Positions 16,189-24,134 of a stretch of DNA of 64,000 bases are shown in pieces. This DNA is from Nonomuraea turcica (lineage in GTDB: Bacteria; Actinomycetota; Actinomycetes; Streptosporangiales; Streptosporangiaceae): assembly GCF_030718205.1 (NCBI RefSeq), contig NZ_JAUZQF010000026.1, forward strand, positions 62,001 to 126,000. The letters run 5' to 3'. Every line of letters begins with the position of its first letter. The first letter of the stretch is position 1. A program made the position numbers and the translations under genes. Below the pieces are notes generated by a model. That model had not been told where the DNA came from, made no database searches, and saw only the letters and a list, made by a program, of their open reading frames with translations.

Positions 16189-17049
16189 TCAGTACAGAGA
16201 CGCCTTGCCGGCCGCTTCGAAGAGGTCAATCTTCTGCCCGGCCACCGCCTTCATCGCATCGATGCACGGCGGCTGGATGGAGAGCGGTTCACGCAGGCTC
16301 TCATCGGCCAAGACTTCGCGCATCTTCATGTGGTAGGCCAGCTTGATGTCACTGGAGATATTAATCTTGTTAATACCGAGCTTGACCGATTGCGCAATCT
16401 CTTCGTCAGGATTGCCCGAGCCGCCGTGCAGCACGAGTGGGATCTTGACCCGATCCTTGATTTCCTTCAGCAGGTCGAGCTTGAGCTCCGGCTTCAGGGT
16501 CTTCGGGTAAATGCCGTGATAGGTGCCGATGGCCACGGCGAGACTGTCCACCCCCGTTGCCTGCACGAAGGTCACGGCGTCCGCCGGGTCAGTGTAGATG
16601 ATCGCGTCGCTGCCGTCTTCGGCCTCGCCGTCGGTCTTGCCGATCGTCCCCAGCTCCGCCTCGACCGACACGCCGACCGCGTGCGCGGTGTCAGCGACCT
16701 TCTTGGAGATCGCGATGTTGTCCTCGAAGGACTGCATCGAGGCATCGATCATCACCGAGGTGAAGCCGATCCGGATCGCGGTCAGCATCTCCCGATAGGT
16801 CGCGCCGTGGTCCCAGTGAATCGCGATCGGCACGGACGAGCGATGGGCTCGTTGGGTCATCGCGGCGATCACGTCCACTCCGATGTGCCGTACCTCGTCG
16901 GGATGGATCCCGATGAAAAGCGGCGCGTTCTTCTCCTCGCTGATGTCCACGATGCCGTTGAACATGGCGTAGTCGCTGATGTTGAAGGCGGGCACGGCGA
17001 AGTTTCTTTCATTCGCGACAGCCAAGAGCACCTTGCCGGTCGTCAGCAT
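16189..17049 (-). CDS. Class II fructose/tagatose-bisphosphate aldolase-family protein
   Basis: A 286-residue class II aldolase of the FbaA/GatY/KbaY type. The Zn ligands and active-site blocks are visible: His in 'IAIHWDHGA' (preceding the catalytic Asp), 'SVEAELGTIG', His in 'AIGTYHGIYP' and His in 'IPLVLHGGSG', followed by 'INKINISSDIKLAY' in the phosphate-binding region. The enzyme cleaves a ketose 1-phosphate or bisphosphate to dihydroxyacetone phosphate and an aldehyde. It is co-directional with a sugar ABC importer (55-base gap) and followed directly by the ADP-kinase homologue, so it probably handles the imported sugar rather than central glycolysis. Confidence 0.88.
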   Translation of the reverse strand: MLTTGKVLLAVANERNFAVPAFNISDYAMFNGIVDISEEKNAPLFIGIHPDEVRHIGVDVIAAMTQRAHRSSVPIAIHWDHGATYREMLTAIRIGFTSVMIDASMQSFEDNIAISKKVADTAHAVGVSVEAELGTIGKTDGEAEDGSDAIIYTDPADAVTFVQATGVDSLAVAIGTYHGIYPKTLKPELKLDLLKEIKDRVKIPLVLHGGSGNPDEEIAQSVKLGINKINISSDIKLAYHMKMREVLADESLREPLSIQPPCIDAMKAVAGQKIDLFEAAGKASLY

Positions 17050-17104
17050 TGCTGTATTTCTCCTTCTGGGGTAGTGGATTATCGCTCGGGACGAGGACGA
17101 TGTG

Positions 17105-17947
17105 TCAGGCCTTGACTGCGCCGGAGGTGAGGCCGCCGATGAATCGCCGCTGGAAGAGGAGGAACAACACGAGCACCGGGATGGACCCCAGGATGCTCAT
17201 GGCCATCATCTGATTCCACTCGTAGGAGTGCTGGCCCATCAGGAGCTGGATGCCGATGGGAACGGTTCGCATGTCGTCGGTACGAGTGAGGGTCAGAGCG
17301 AACAGGTACTCGTTCCACGAGATCATGAAGGTGTAGACGCCGACGGCGACCAGCCCAGGAACCGAAATGGGCACCAGGATCCGCCAGAGAGCCGTCCAGC
17401 TGGACGCCCCGTCCACCTTGACGGACTCGTCCAATTCCCGTGGCAGGGTGTTGAAGTACGCGGTCATCATGATGATCGCATAGGGCAAGGTGAACACCAT
17501 GTGCGTGAGGATCAGCCCCGGATAAGTATTATAAAGGCCGAGCGCCACCACGAGACCAAAGTAGGGAATGACGAGTGTGATCGGTGGCACGGCCTGAACA
17601 GTGACGATCACGGCGTTGATGGATCGCTTCAGCGGGAAGTTGTAGCGGCTGAATCCATAGGCCGCCAGGATTGCCACGAACAATGTCAAAACTGTCACCG
17701 AAAGCGCGACGATGTAACTGTTGATGAAAAACCTCAACTGCGTCTCGTCGCCCAGGATCTTTTCGTAGGCGTCGAACGAGAAGTTCTCGGTGATCAGCCG
17801 TGGCGGAACCTGGAAAACTTCCCCATTGGTCTTGAACGACGTCGACAGCATCCACACGACTGGAAGCCCGGCGAAGGCCGCGCCGATGCACAAGCCTGCG
17901 AGCACGGCGATCTTCGCGCCGACGCGCCGCCTTTTGCGGGTGAGCAC
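17105..17947 (-). CDS. Carbohydrate ABC transporter permease (MalG type)
   Basis: A 280-residue integral membrane protein from a GTG start, with six predicted helices and the EAA loop 'ELDESVKVDGASSWTALWRI' near residue 180 that contacts the ABC ATPase. The ending 'QRRFIGGLTSGAVKA' is the classic C-terminus of MalG-like CUT1 permeases. It follows the MalF-type permease by six bases. No ATPase gene lies in the operon, so a shared MsiK-type ATPase is presumed. Confidence 0.92.
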   Translation of the reverse strand: MLTRKRRRVGAKIAVLAGLCIGAAFAGLPVVWMLSTSFKTNGEVFQVPPRLITENFSFDAYEKILGDETQLRFFINSYIVALSVTVLTLFVAILAAYGFSRYNFPLKRSINAVIVTVQAVPPITLVIPYFGLVVALGLYNTYPGLILTHMVFTLPYAIIMMTAYFNTLPRELDESVKVDGASSWTALWRILVPISVPGLVAVGVYTFMISWNEYLFALTLTRTDDMRTVPIGIQLLMGQHSYEWNQMMAMSILGSIPVLVLFLLFQRRFIGGLTSGAVKA

Positions 17948-17953
17948 GAGTGA

Positions 17954-18916
17954 TCACCTCTCCTTTTGCAGGCGAACGTAGAAGAAGGCCAGAATCATCG
18001 TGAGCAGCAGGACGATGACGGCGGCGGCGGACGCGGTGGCGAACTCGTAACTGCTGAAGGCTTGCTTGTAGGTGTAGGTGCTGAGCATCTCGGTGACATT
18101 CAGCGGGCCACCACCGGTAGTCATCCAGATGAGGGCGAACTGCTGCGAGGTCCAGATGAGGTCGAGCACGGCCATGCTGAGGAGTACCGGTTTCAGCTGT
18201 GGAATCGTCACATTGCGAAACTGGCGGAAAGTGCTTGCGCCGTCCACGGAGGCCGCCTCGTACAGAACGGGCGAGATCCCCTGCAACCCGGCGAGAATGC
18301 TGATCATGAAGAAGGGGAAGCCGGCCCAGATGTTGATGAATGTCAATGCCCAGAGCGCCATGTTCGGGTCGGAGAGCCAGCTCACTTCCTCCCGCATCAC
18401 GCCGATCGTGGTCAGGATGTAGTTGACCACCCCGGACGGGTCCAGCATGAGCCGCCAGATGACCGCGATCACGGCGACCGTGAACAGCCAGGGCAGGATG
18501 TAGACAACGCGGAAGATGGCTTTCGTCACTCCGCTCAACAACGGCGTGTTGAGCATCGTCGCGAAGGCCAGCCCGAGGCCGAGGTGAGCGACAGTGCTCA
18601 CGGTGATGAAGATGAACGTGTTCTTCAGCGCTGCCAGGAAATCAGGATCGGTGAGCACCGTGGTGTAGTTGGCGAGGCCGGCGAAGACCGGATTCTGCTC
18701 GACGATCACGTTGTCCTTGAACGAATAGCTGACCACCATCGCGATGGGGATGGTCATCAGTACAAAGATCAATATCAGCGTCGGCGAGAGATAGCCGTAC
18801 GGGACAACACGCTGCACGGGGAAGGGCCGCGTCCTTCTCCCTCCGTCCGCGGAGGATTCCGATGCCGATTTTGCGGCTCCCGGGGAGGCCGCAGGATCGA
18901 GTTTCGCGGTTTCCAT
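17954..18916 (-). CDS. Carbohydrate ABC transporter permease (MalF type)
   Basis: A 320-residue permease from the ATG at 18916, behind AAGGAGAC. A ~40-residue charged N-terminal cytoplasmic tail precedes six membrane helices; the first is 'YLSPTLILIFVLMTIPIAM'. The EAA loop 'LYEAASVDGASTFRQFRNVT' lies near residue 225. It pairs with the MalG-type permease to form the CUT1 channel and follows the solute-binding protein gene by 61 bases. Confidence 0.92.
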   Translation of the reverse strand: METAKLDPAASPGAAKSASESSADGGRRTRPFPVQRVVPYGYLSPTLILIFVLMTIPIAMVVSYSFKDNVIVEQNPVFAGLANYTTVLTDPDFLAALKNTFIFITVSTVAHLGLGLAFATMLNTPLLSGVTKAIFRVVYILPWLFTVAVIAVIWRLMLDPSGVVNYILTTIGVMREEVSWLSDPNMALWALTFINIWAGFPFFMISILAGLQGISPVLYEAASVDGASTFRQFRNVTIPQLKPVLLSMAVLDLIWTSQQFALIWMTTGGGPLNVTEMLSTYTYKQAFSSYEFATASAAAVIVLLLTMILAFFYVRLQKER

Positions 18917-18977
18917 CGATGTCTCCTTGGTTCGGGGCCGCGCCGCACGGTCGGCGCGGCCCACGAAGTACGGAAGG

Positions 18978-20285
18978 TCAGAGCACCGGCGTCCAGGCCT
19001 GCTGCGCCTTGTTGAGGGCGTCGTCGACACCCTGCTTGCCGGTGAGCACGAGCTGCAACTGCTCATCGAAGCTGCGCATCAGGTCTTCGGACTTCGGCAA
19101 CCCCACGAACTCGTTGGCGGGATACCCCGCCTTGTAGATGTCGAAGGCCGTCTTGAACAGCGGGTCACTCTTACTGAAGTCCGGCTCGGCCGTCTTGTTG
19201 CCAGGGAAGCCGTTCGCCAACGTGCTCAGCTGCGCATTCGCCTGCTTGTTCATCAAGAACTGGACCAGCTTGAACGCCTCGGTCTTGTGTTCCGAGGACT
19301 CGGCGACGCCGATGCCCCAGGACGCGTACGGAATGCCGCGCTTGCCGGTGTAGCTGTCCTCGGCCGGGACCGGCACCACCGTGAAGTCCAACTCGGGATT
19401 GTTCTTCTTGATCAGCGTGATGTGAGCCAAGGAATCGATCACCATGCCGACCTGACCGGTAGAGAACTTCTCGACCTTGTCCTGCTCTTTCATGGTGAGT
19501 GCTCCGGGCGAGATGACGCCCGCGTCGTTCAGGCTCTTGACGTACTCCACGGTGCTCTTGACGCCTTGGCCGGTCAGATCGGGCTTCCCGTCCTTGGTGA
19601 GCATGCTGCCGCCCGATGCCCACAGCCATGACATCACGTCATTCTGGACGCCGTTGGGAACGGCGGTGTCGAGTGGCAGGGCCCAGCCCTTGACGTTGCC
19701 GCCAAGTGCGCTGATCTTCTTGGCCGCCTCCAAGAACTCCGTGCGCGTGCTCGGAGGCGACTTGACCCCCGCCTTCGAGAGCAGATCGTTGTTGACGAAC
19801 AGGGGGTAGACGAAGTTCACGACGGGGATCATGTAGGTCTTCCCCTTGACCTGTATCTGGCTCGCGAGCTGGCTTGAGTCGTACTTCGCAGCTGCCATGA
19901 GCTCGGACAGGTCAGCGATGGCACCCTGCTTGGCGAAGTCGCTCACCCATGCACCGTCGAGGCCCACAACATCAGGCAGCGTCCTCGACGCCGCTCCGGA
20001 CACCAACTGCTGCTTGGTGGACGCGTACGGACCACTCAACAGCTTGACCTTGATGGTCGGGTTCTGCGCCGTGAATTCCGACATGAGCTTGTCGAACGAT
20101 CCCGCCGGCAGCTCCGGCGCCCACCACTGCGCAAACTCCAGCGTGATGGTCCCGTCCCCGCTTGATCCCGCGCTTGATCCCGAGTTAGAACCACACCCCA
20201 CGACCGTGGCGCCGACCACCGCTACCGCCATCACCCCGAGTAGTCGCCTCGTCCGGCCCTGCAACCGGGTGCTGCCTCCGGTCAT
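18978..20285 (-). CDS. Sugar ABC transporter solute-binding lipoprotein
   Basis: A 435-residue family 1 extracellular solute-binding protein. The start at 20285 follows a strong GGAGGT site and opens a lipoprotein signal ('RLLGVMAVAVVGATVVGCG', lipobox V-V-G-C). The mature part begins 'GTITLEFAQWWAPELPAG', typical of CUT1 binding proteins, with 'KGWALPLDTAVPNGVQNDV' and 'GKRGIPYASWGIGVAESSEH' later. It is the first gene of the operon and sets substrate specificity. The sugar cannot be named from sequence alone; sugar or polyol oligomers are all possible. Confidence 0.92.
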   Translation of the reverse strand: MTGGSTRLQGRTRRLLGVMAVAVVGATVVGCGSNSGSSAGSSGDGTITLEFAQWWAPELPAGSFDKLMSEFTAQNPTIKVKLLSGPYASTKQQLVSGAASRTLPDVVGLDGAWVSDFAKQGAIADLSELMAAAKYDSSQLASQIQVKGKTYMIPVVNFVYPLFVNNDLLSKAGVKSPPSTRTEFLEAAKKISALGGNVKGWALPLDTAVPNGVQNDVMSWLWASGGSMLTKDGKPDLTGQGVKSTVEYVKSLNDAGVISPGALTMKEQDKVEKFSTGQVGMVIDSLAHITLIKKNNPELDFTVVPVPAEDSYTGKRGIPYASWGIGVAESSEHKTEAFKLVQFLMNKQANAQLSTLANGFPGNKTAEPDFSKSDPLFKTAFDIYKAGYPANEFVGLPKSEDLMRSFDEQLQLVLTGKQGVDDALNKAQQAWTPVL

Positions 20286-20497
20286 CGCGACCTCCTTGCT
20301 GTGCCAGGTGTTACCGCTCTTTGCCGATTTCCGCCACATTAACAACGCATGACGAGATCTCACAAGACCCAGCACCGCAGAATCCAGCTATAAACCGCAT
20401 AGTTCGGCAGACAACAGAAGAGGTCTGCAAGCACAGGAGCCATCCAGCTTCGGTCCTCGTGAAGTACGCAGCATCTTGCCCGGAAGGAGCAGCATTA

Positions 20498-20565
20498 TGC
20501 GGTAGTCTGCTGTTCTAGGCCGGTGTTACTCCTCTGTTGCGTTGGCCTGTAGCGCAACTACCGCA
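20498..20565. promoter_or_regulatory. Putative DeoR operator pair in the divergent promoter region
   Basis: TGCGGTAGT (20498-20506) and ACTACCGCA (20557-20565) form a perfect 9-bp inverted repeat 50 bases apart. A second repeat, GTTGCG (20536-20541) and CGCAAC (20553-20558), lies between. Both are just upstream of the DeoR start, in the 295-base gap that separates it from the solute-binding protein gene. DeoR regulators often bind widely spaced half-sites, so these may control both directions. Confidence 0.45.
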
Positions 20566-20580
20566 GAGATGGGAGGGTCA

Positions 20581-21429
20581 GTGACTCTTGACGAAGAGGA
20601 TCGGCAGCGTCGTCTACCTGCAGGGCGTAAAGCCCAACTGGCGGCATACGTCGCAGAGGCCGGGCAGGTCACGGTCAGCGCACTCGCCGAGCGCTTCGGC
20701 GTCTCCATCGACACGATCCGGCGGGACTTGGACCAGCTCAGCGCCGACGGCGTCTTGGTCCGCACCTATGGCGGAGCGGTCAGTCAGTCGACCCTTTCCC
20801 GGGTCGACCGGGCCGTGGACGTGCGGCTCAAGATGGAAGAACGCGAGAAGGAGAAGATTGCGGTACTTGCCGCGTCGCTGGTGGAAGATGGGTCAGTCGT
20901 CATGATCAACGGCGGTACGACCACTCTTGCCGTGGCCCGGAACCTACGCAACCATCGGGACCTGACAGTGGTGACGAACAGTCTGCTCGTGCCCCCGGCG
21001 CTGCCGCCCTCAGCCGTCCGCGACGTGTACCTCTTCGGCGGCGCAGTCCGCACTCTCACGCTGACCACCATCGGCCCCGTCAGCTTCCGGGCGTCCGACG
21101 GAAGCGAGCTGGACATCAGCTGCGATCTGGCGTTGATAGGGGTCGGCGCCGTTTCGTCGGCCGCCGGGTACACGACGAGCAACCTCGCGGAGGCGGCGAT
21201 GATGCGAGAGATGATCTCTCGGGCGGGGCGCGTGGCGATCCTGGCCGACTCGTCGAAGTTCGGTCGCCGGCTCTTCGCCCAGGTGTCCGAGCTCGGGGGC
21301 GCCGACTACCTCGTCACAGACTCCACCCCGCCGTCTGATCTTTTGGACGCGCTGACGGAGAACGAGGTAGAACTGATCACGCCGGAAACCGTCGAAGACG
21401 CCTCTGAAGCCAATCAAGATCCCCAGTAG
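20581..21429 (+). CDS. DeoR/GlpR-family sugar-responsive repressor
   Basis: A 282-residue regulator. I chose the GTG at 20581 because GGAGGG lies five bases in front; a GTG at 20542 and an ATG at 20569 are open upstream alternatives. The N-terminal HTH is clear ('VSALAERFGVSIDTIRRDLD', 'LVRTYGGAV'). The DeoR sensor domain follows with 'MINGGTTTLAVARNL', 'LTVVTNSLLV', 'CDLALIGVGAVSS' and 'VAILADSSKFGRRLFAQV'; such domains bind phosphorylated sugars. The gene is divergent from the ABC-aldolase-kinase operon and is its likely repressor, relieved by a sugar-phosphate intermediate. Confidence 0.9.
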   Translation: MTLDEEDRQRRLPAGRKAQLAAYVAEAGQVTVSALAERFGVSIDTIRRDLDQLSADGVLVRTYGGAVSQSTLSRVDRAVDVRLKMEEREKEKIAVLAASLVEDGSVVMINGGTTTLAVARNLRNHRDLTVVTNSLLVPPALPPSAVRDVYLFGGAVRTLTLTTIGPVSFRASDGSELDISCDLALIGVGAVSSAAGYTTSNLAEAAMMREMISRAGRVAILADSSKFGRRLFAQVSELGGADYLVTDSTPPSDLLDALTENEVELITPETVEDASEANQDPQ

Positions 21430-21726
21430 TTCGGGTGACGAGCAGGTGGCCGCGGGATCACATAGTTCCTTCTGGGGCGAAGTGAGCGGCCATAAGCTCG
21501 GTAGCCTGCGGATTGGCGCAGCCTGAGGTCTCGCGCAACAGCTCAACCATCGTGGCGGTGGCGGCGGCGCGAACTGTCCGAAGCGCCCCGGGCAACACCG
21601 TGCCATGATCCGGATCCTTCGCCACAGGCCAAGGAGGTAACCACACGAGCATCAGCCTGCCATGGACAGGCCCAGCAGCAGGGGCGGCGACGCTGCTGTC
21701 GGTGTTGCTGTCACAGACACGAAAAC
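21430..21726. other. Intergenic region, nothing recognised
   Basis: Between the DeoR gene and the tRNA terminator I see no supported gene. An AAGGAGGT ribosome-binding-like string near 21631 has no start codon at a usable distance, and a 64-codon minus-strand frame (21458-21652) lacks a good ribosome-binding site or recognisable motif. Confidence 0.5.
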
Positions 21727-21753
21727 GCCCCGGAGCGATCCTCGCTTCGGGGC
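21727..21753 (-). terminator. Terminator of the tRNA cluster
   Basis: On the minus strand, GCCCCG-A-AGCGA and TCGCT-C-CGGGGC pair around a 3-base loop with one mismatch, followed by GTTTTC. It lies 22 bases after the 3' end of tRNA-Phe, the last tRNA of the cluster. Confidence 0.75.
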
Positions 21754-21774
21754 ATCTTGGCTGGTCAGTTGCTG

Positions 21775-21848
21775 TGGTCAGGGGCGGGGTCGAACCGCCG
21801 ACCTTCCGCTTTTCAGGCGGACGCTCGTACCAACTGAGCTACCTGACC
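21775..21848 (-). tRNA. tRNA-Phe (GAA)
   Basis: A complete cloverleaf: acceptor GGTCAGG/CCTGACC, D-arm GCTCAGTTGGTACGAGC, anticodon stem TCCGC/GCGGA with loop CTGAAAA (anticodon GAA), T-arm GGCGG-TTCGACC-CCGCC, discriminator A. It is the third tRNA of a Glu-Asp-Phe cluster; CCA is not encoded. Confidence 0.95.
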
Positions 21849-21853
21849 TAGAG

Positions 21854-21928
21854 CGGTCCTGACGGGACTTGAACCCGCGACCTCCACCTTGACAGGGTGG
21901 CGAGCACTCCAAACTGCTCTACAGGACC
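21854..21928 (-). tRNA. tRNA-Asp (GTC)
   Basis: Acceptor GGTCCTG/CAGGACC, anticodon stem CCACC/GGTGG with loop CTGTCAA (anticodon GTC), T-arm GCGGG-TTCAAGT-CCCGT, discriminator G as expected for tRNA-Asp. It is the middle gene of the cluster, five bases from tRNA-Phe. Confidence 0.95.
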
Positions 21929-22017
21929 TTGCGTTTCGTGCTGTTTGCGCTCGCTTAGCTTACCAGCTCTGCGGTGGTCTTCGACCAGCCGTTTCGCGGT
22001 GCGCTAGGCGCTCGCAG

Positions 22018-22090
22018 TGCCCCCAACGGGATTCGAACCCGTGCCGCCGCCTTGAAAGGGCGGTGTCCTAGGCCGCTAGACGATGGGGGC
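22018..22090 (-). tRNA. tRNA-Glu (TTC)
   Basis: Acceptor GCCCCCA/TGGGGGC, anticodon stem CCGCC/GGCGG with loop CTTTCAA (anticodon TTC), T-arm CGGG-TTCGAAT-CCCG. Its 5' end is the base directly after the stop codon of the upstream metallophosphoesterase gene on the same strand. Confidence 0.95.
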
Positions 22091-23650
22091 TCAGGATTCC
22101 CTGCCGCCTTCCGTCGGAGACCTCTGAAGCATAGGGGACGATTGCCCCTGATGCCAAAGTGGCGGACCGGCGTTCGGCGATGGCGTGCCGCTGACCGATC
22201 CCGTTGGCGACGGGGCGTTCGTCGGCTCTGGGGAAATCATACGATGTGGGTCGGGCTCCACGTGACGCTGGATGTACACCGACTGCTCCCCCAGCCCGCC
22301 CAGCGTGATGTCGTCCCACGCCTGCAGACGTTTGGTCTCCTTGTCGAAGTACAGGACCGAGGCCTGGACCGGGGTGGGCTGGGCGTGTTCGAGGGCGCGC
22401 AGGCCGGCGCCCCCTGTGGAGCCCTGGATGAGCATGCGGGTGCCGGACGGCAGCATGGTCGTCTTACGTTCATGGGTGTGGCCGGCGAGGATCATGGGCG
22501 CGGCGCCGCTGAAGCCCTTGCCGACGTCCGGGTCGTGTACGGCCACCACGTCGGCCTTGCCGACCTTGGCGAGGTGAGCGCGGGCGAATCGCAGCAGAGT
22601 CGCCGGGTTCGAGTCGACGGCCACCGACAGGTCAGGGGTGAAGCGGGGATCGCCCAGGCCGTAGATGGACAGGCCGGCCACCGTTTGGGTCTTGTTGTCC
22701 AGGACCACGGCGTTCTTCTGCTTCTCAACCGCTTTCTGGGTCGTCATGGAGTCGTGGTTGCCGCGTATGTACACGTACGGGACCCCGAGGCGGCCAATCT
22801 CGTCGACGAACTTGTTCTCAGCCTTGGTGCCATGGTCGGAAATATCGCCCGAGTCGATGATCAGGTCCACGGCGAACTGGTCCTTGAGCGAGCGGATGAC
22901 GTTCCAGGCGATCGGGTTGATGTGGATATCGGCGACATGGAGGACCCGGATGGATCTAGGGTCGGCGTCGTACAGAGGCAGGGTGGAGACCGTGTCGTAG
23001 AGCTTTGAGACGTTCGTCACAAGTTTGGTGAGCTGGGACCGGTACGACTCGAAACGCGTCACGATCGCCTCCGCGCTGCCCACCAGAGACGGCGCGGCGG
23101 CGATCAGGCCCGAATAGCGGGGCTCCACGAGCGAGTTCGGGCGGAAGGTGAGCGCGGCGAGCGCGGCGGTCCCGGTGAGCGCCACTGAGGCCGCCAGGAG
23201 GCCCAGCAGGGCCACGCGCGGGCGCCTGAAGACCATCAGGACCGCGAGCAGCGCTCCGGCGCCGGCACACAGGAGCGAGCGGATGGCGAGGGCCCGCACG
23301 CCGTCCAGCAGATCGCTCTCGATGAGCTGGGGCAGCCGGTCGGCCAGGCGCGGATCCTCGATGAAGGCCCTCGCGCGCTGCTGGTCGATGTTCTCGAGCG
23401 TGATACGCAGCCGCAGCGGCGCGTCGTGGGTGCGGAACGTGAGCGTGCCGAGCGGGCTGGCGTCCACGACCGTCTCGCCGTTCCAGGCCGGCCGGAGGGA
23501 CATGCCGGTCTCGACGGGACCCACCTGAGCACGCACGGTGCCGCTGAAGAAGATCCCCAGCCACGCGCCTACGGCGGCCACGAGCAGCACCGCCGCCACC
23601 CTCGACGGCCTCGATCGAAGGATTGCTGTTGACCTGTGGAGAAACTTCAT
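22091..23650 (-). CDS. Membrane-anchored calcineurin-type metallophosphoesterase
   Basis: A 519-residue protein with an N-terminal membrane helix (~18-36), an extracellular segment, two further helices at ~125-175, then the phosphoesterase domain (~235-430). All metal-binding motifs are visible: 'VLHVADIHINP' (D-x-H), 'LIIDSGDISDHG' (GD), 'VYIRGNHDSM' (GNHD), 'VVAVHDP' and 'MILAGHTHERK' (GHTH). The C-terminal ~70 residues are Pro/Ser-rich and disordered. The phosphoesterase probably acts outside the cytoplasm, on an unknown substrate. The TGA stop directly abuts tRNA-Glu. Start ATG 23650 lies 33 bases from the divergent minizincin gene. Confidence 0.88.
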   Translation of the reverse strand: MKFLHRSTAILRSRPSRVAAVLLVAAVGAWLGIFFSGTVRAQVGPVETGMSLRPAWNGETVVDASPLGTLTFRTHDAPLRLRITLENIDQQRARAFIEDPRLADRLPQLIESDLLDGVRALAIRSLLCAGAGALLAVLMVFRRPRVALLGLLAASVALTGTAALAALTFRPNSLVEPRYSGLIAAAPSLVGSAEAIVTRFESYRSQLTKLVTNVSKLYDTVSTLPLYDADPRSIRVLHVADIHINPIAWNVIRSLKDQFAVDLIIDSGDISDHGTKAENKFVDEIGRLGVPYVYIRGNHDSMTTQKAVEKQKNAVVLDNKTQTVAGLSIYGLGDPRFTPDLSVAVDSNPATLLRFARAHLAKVGKADVVAVHDPDVGKGFSGAAPMILAGHTHERKTTMLPSGTRMLIQGSTGGAGLRALEHAQPTPVQASVLYFDKETKRLQAWDDITLGGLGEQSVYIQRHVEPDPHRMISPEPTNAPSPTGSVSGTPSPNAGPPLWHQGQSSPMLQRSPTEGGRES

Positions 23651-23683
23651 ACAGTTTCTTGCTTACCTGACCGTCGGGGCACA

Positions 23684-24034
23684 ATGGCAGGTGTGATCGA
23701 GGTATCGCGGGAGAAGTTCGAGGAACTCGTGGCCGAAGCGTTGGACACGATTCCCGCCGACCTCGCAGCAGCCATGAGCAATGTCGTCGTCGTTGTGGTC
23801 GATGATCCGCCGGAGCCCCACCTGCTCGGCCTGTACACCGGTGTCCCCCTCACCGAACGCGGCGACTGGTACTCAGGTGTCCTGCCCGACCGCATCGAGA
23901 TCTACCGCAATCCCATCTGCCAAATTTGCGATTCCGAGGACGACGTGATCGACGAGGTGCGCATCACGGTCGTGCACGAGGTCGGGCACCACTTCGGGAT
24001 CGATGACGCAAGGCTCCACGAGCTGGGTTGGTAA
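23684..24034 (+). CDS. Minizincin-type metallopeptidase family protein
   Basis: A 116-residue single-domain protein of the actinobacterial 'metallopeptidase family' (Zincin_1/DUF1025 type). It carries HExxHxxGxxD as 'HEVGHHFGIDD' near the C-terminus, and the family's 'VSREKFEELVAEALDTIP' and 'LLGLYTGVPLTER'. A Cys pair, 'NPICQICDSEDDV', precedes the active site. The ATG at 23684 was chosen; a GTG three codons later is possible. No signal peptide is present, so it is cytoplasmic; the substrate is unknown. Confidence 0.85.
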   Translation: MAGVIEVSREKFEELVAEALDTIPADLAAAMSNVVVVVVDDPPEPHLLGLYTGVPLTERGDWYSGVLPDRIEIYRNPICQICDSEDDVIDEVRITVVHEVGHHFGIDDARLHELGW

Positions 24035-24134
24035 CCCTTTGCCTTGGGTTCGCTTCTTTGGGTTGCGGCTGACATAGTGATCAGGCACCTTAGGTGACAT
24101 AGCGAACACCCTGAGTCAGGCACATCGGAGTCCA

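Noticed and set aside
21458..21652. 64-codon minus-strand frame before the tRNA terminator
   Set aside because: No convincing ribosome-binding site, motif or composition support.
21631..21662. AAGGAGGT string that looks like a strong ribosome-binding site
   Set aside because: No start codon within the usual distance on the plus strand, and the ATG at 21662 opens a frame that runs into the tRNA genes.
24086..24096. CACCTTAGGTG palindrome before the MFS gene
   Set aside because: Only 11 bp with no regulator nearby; chance occurrence is likely.
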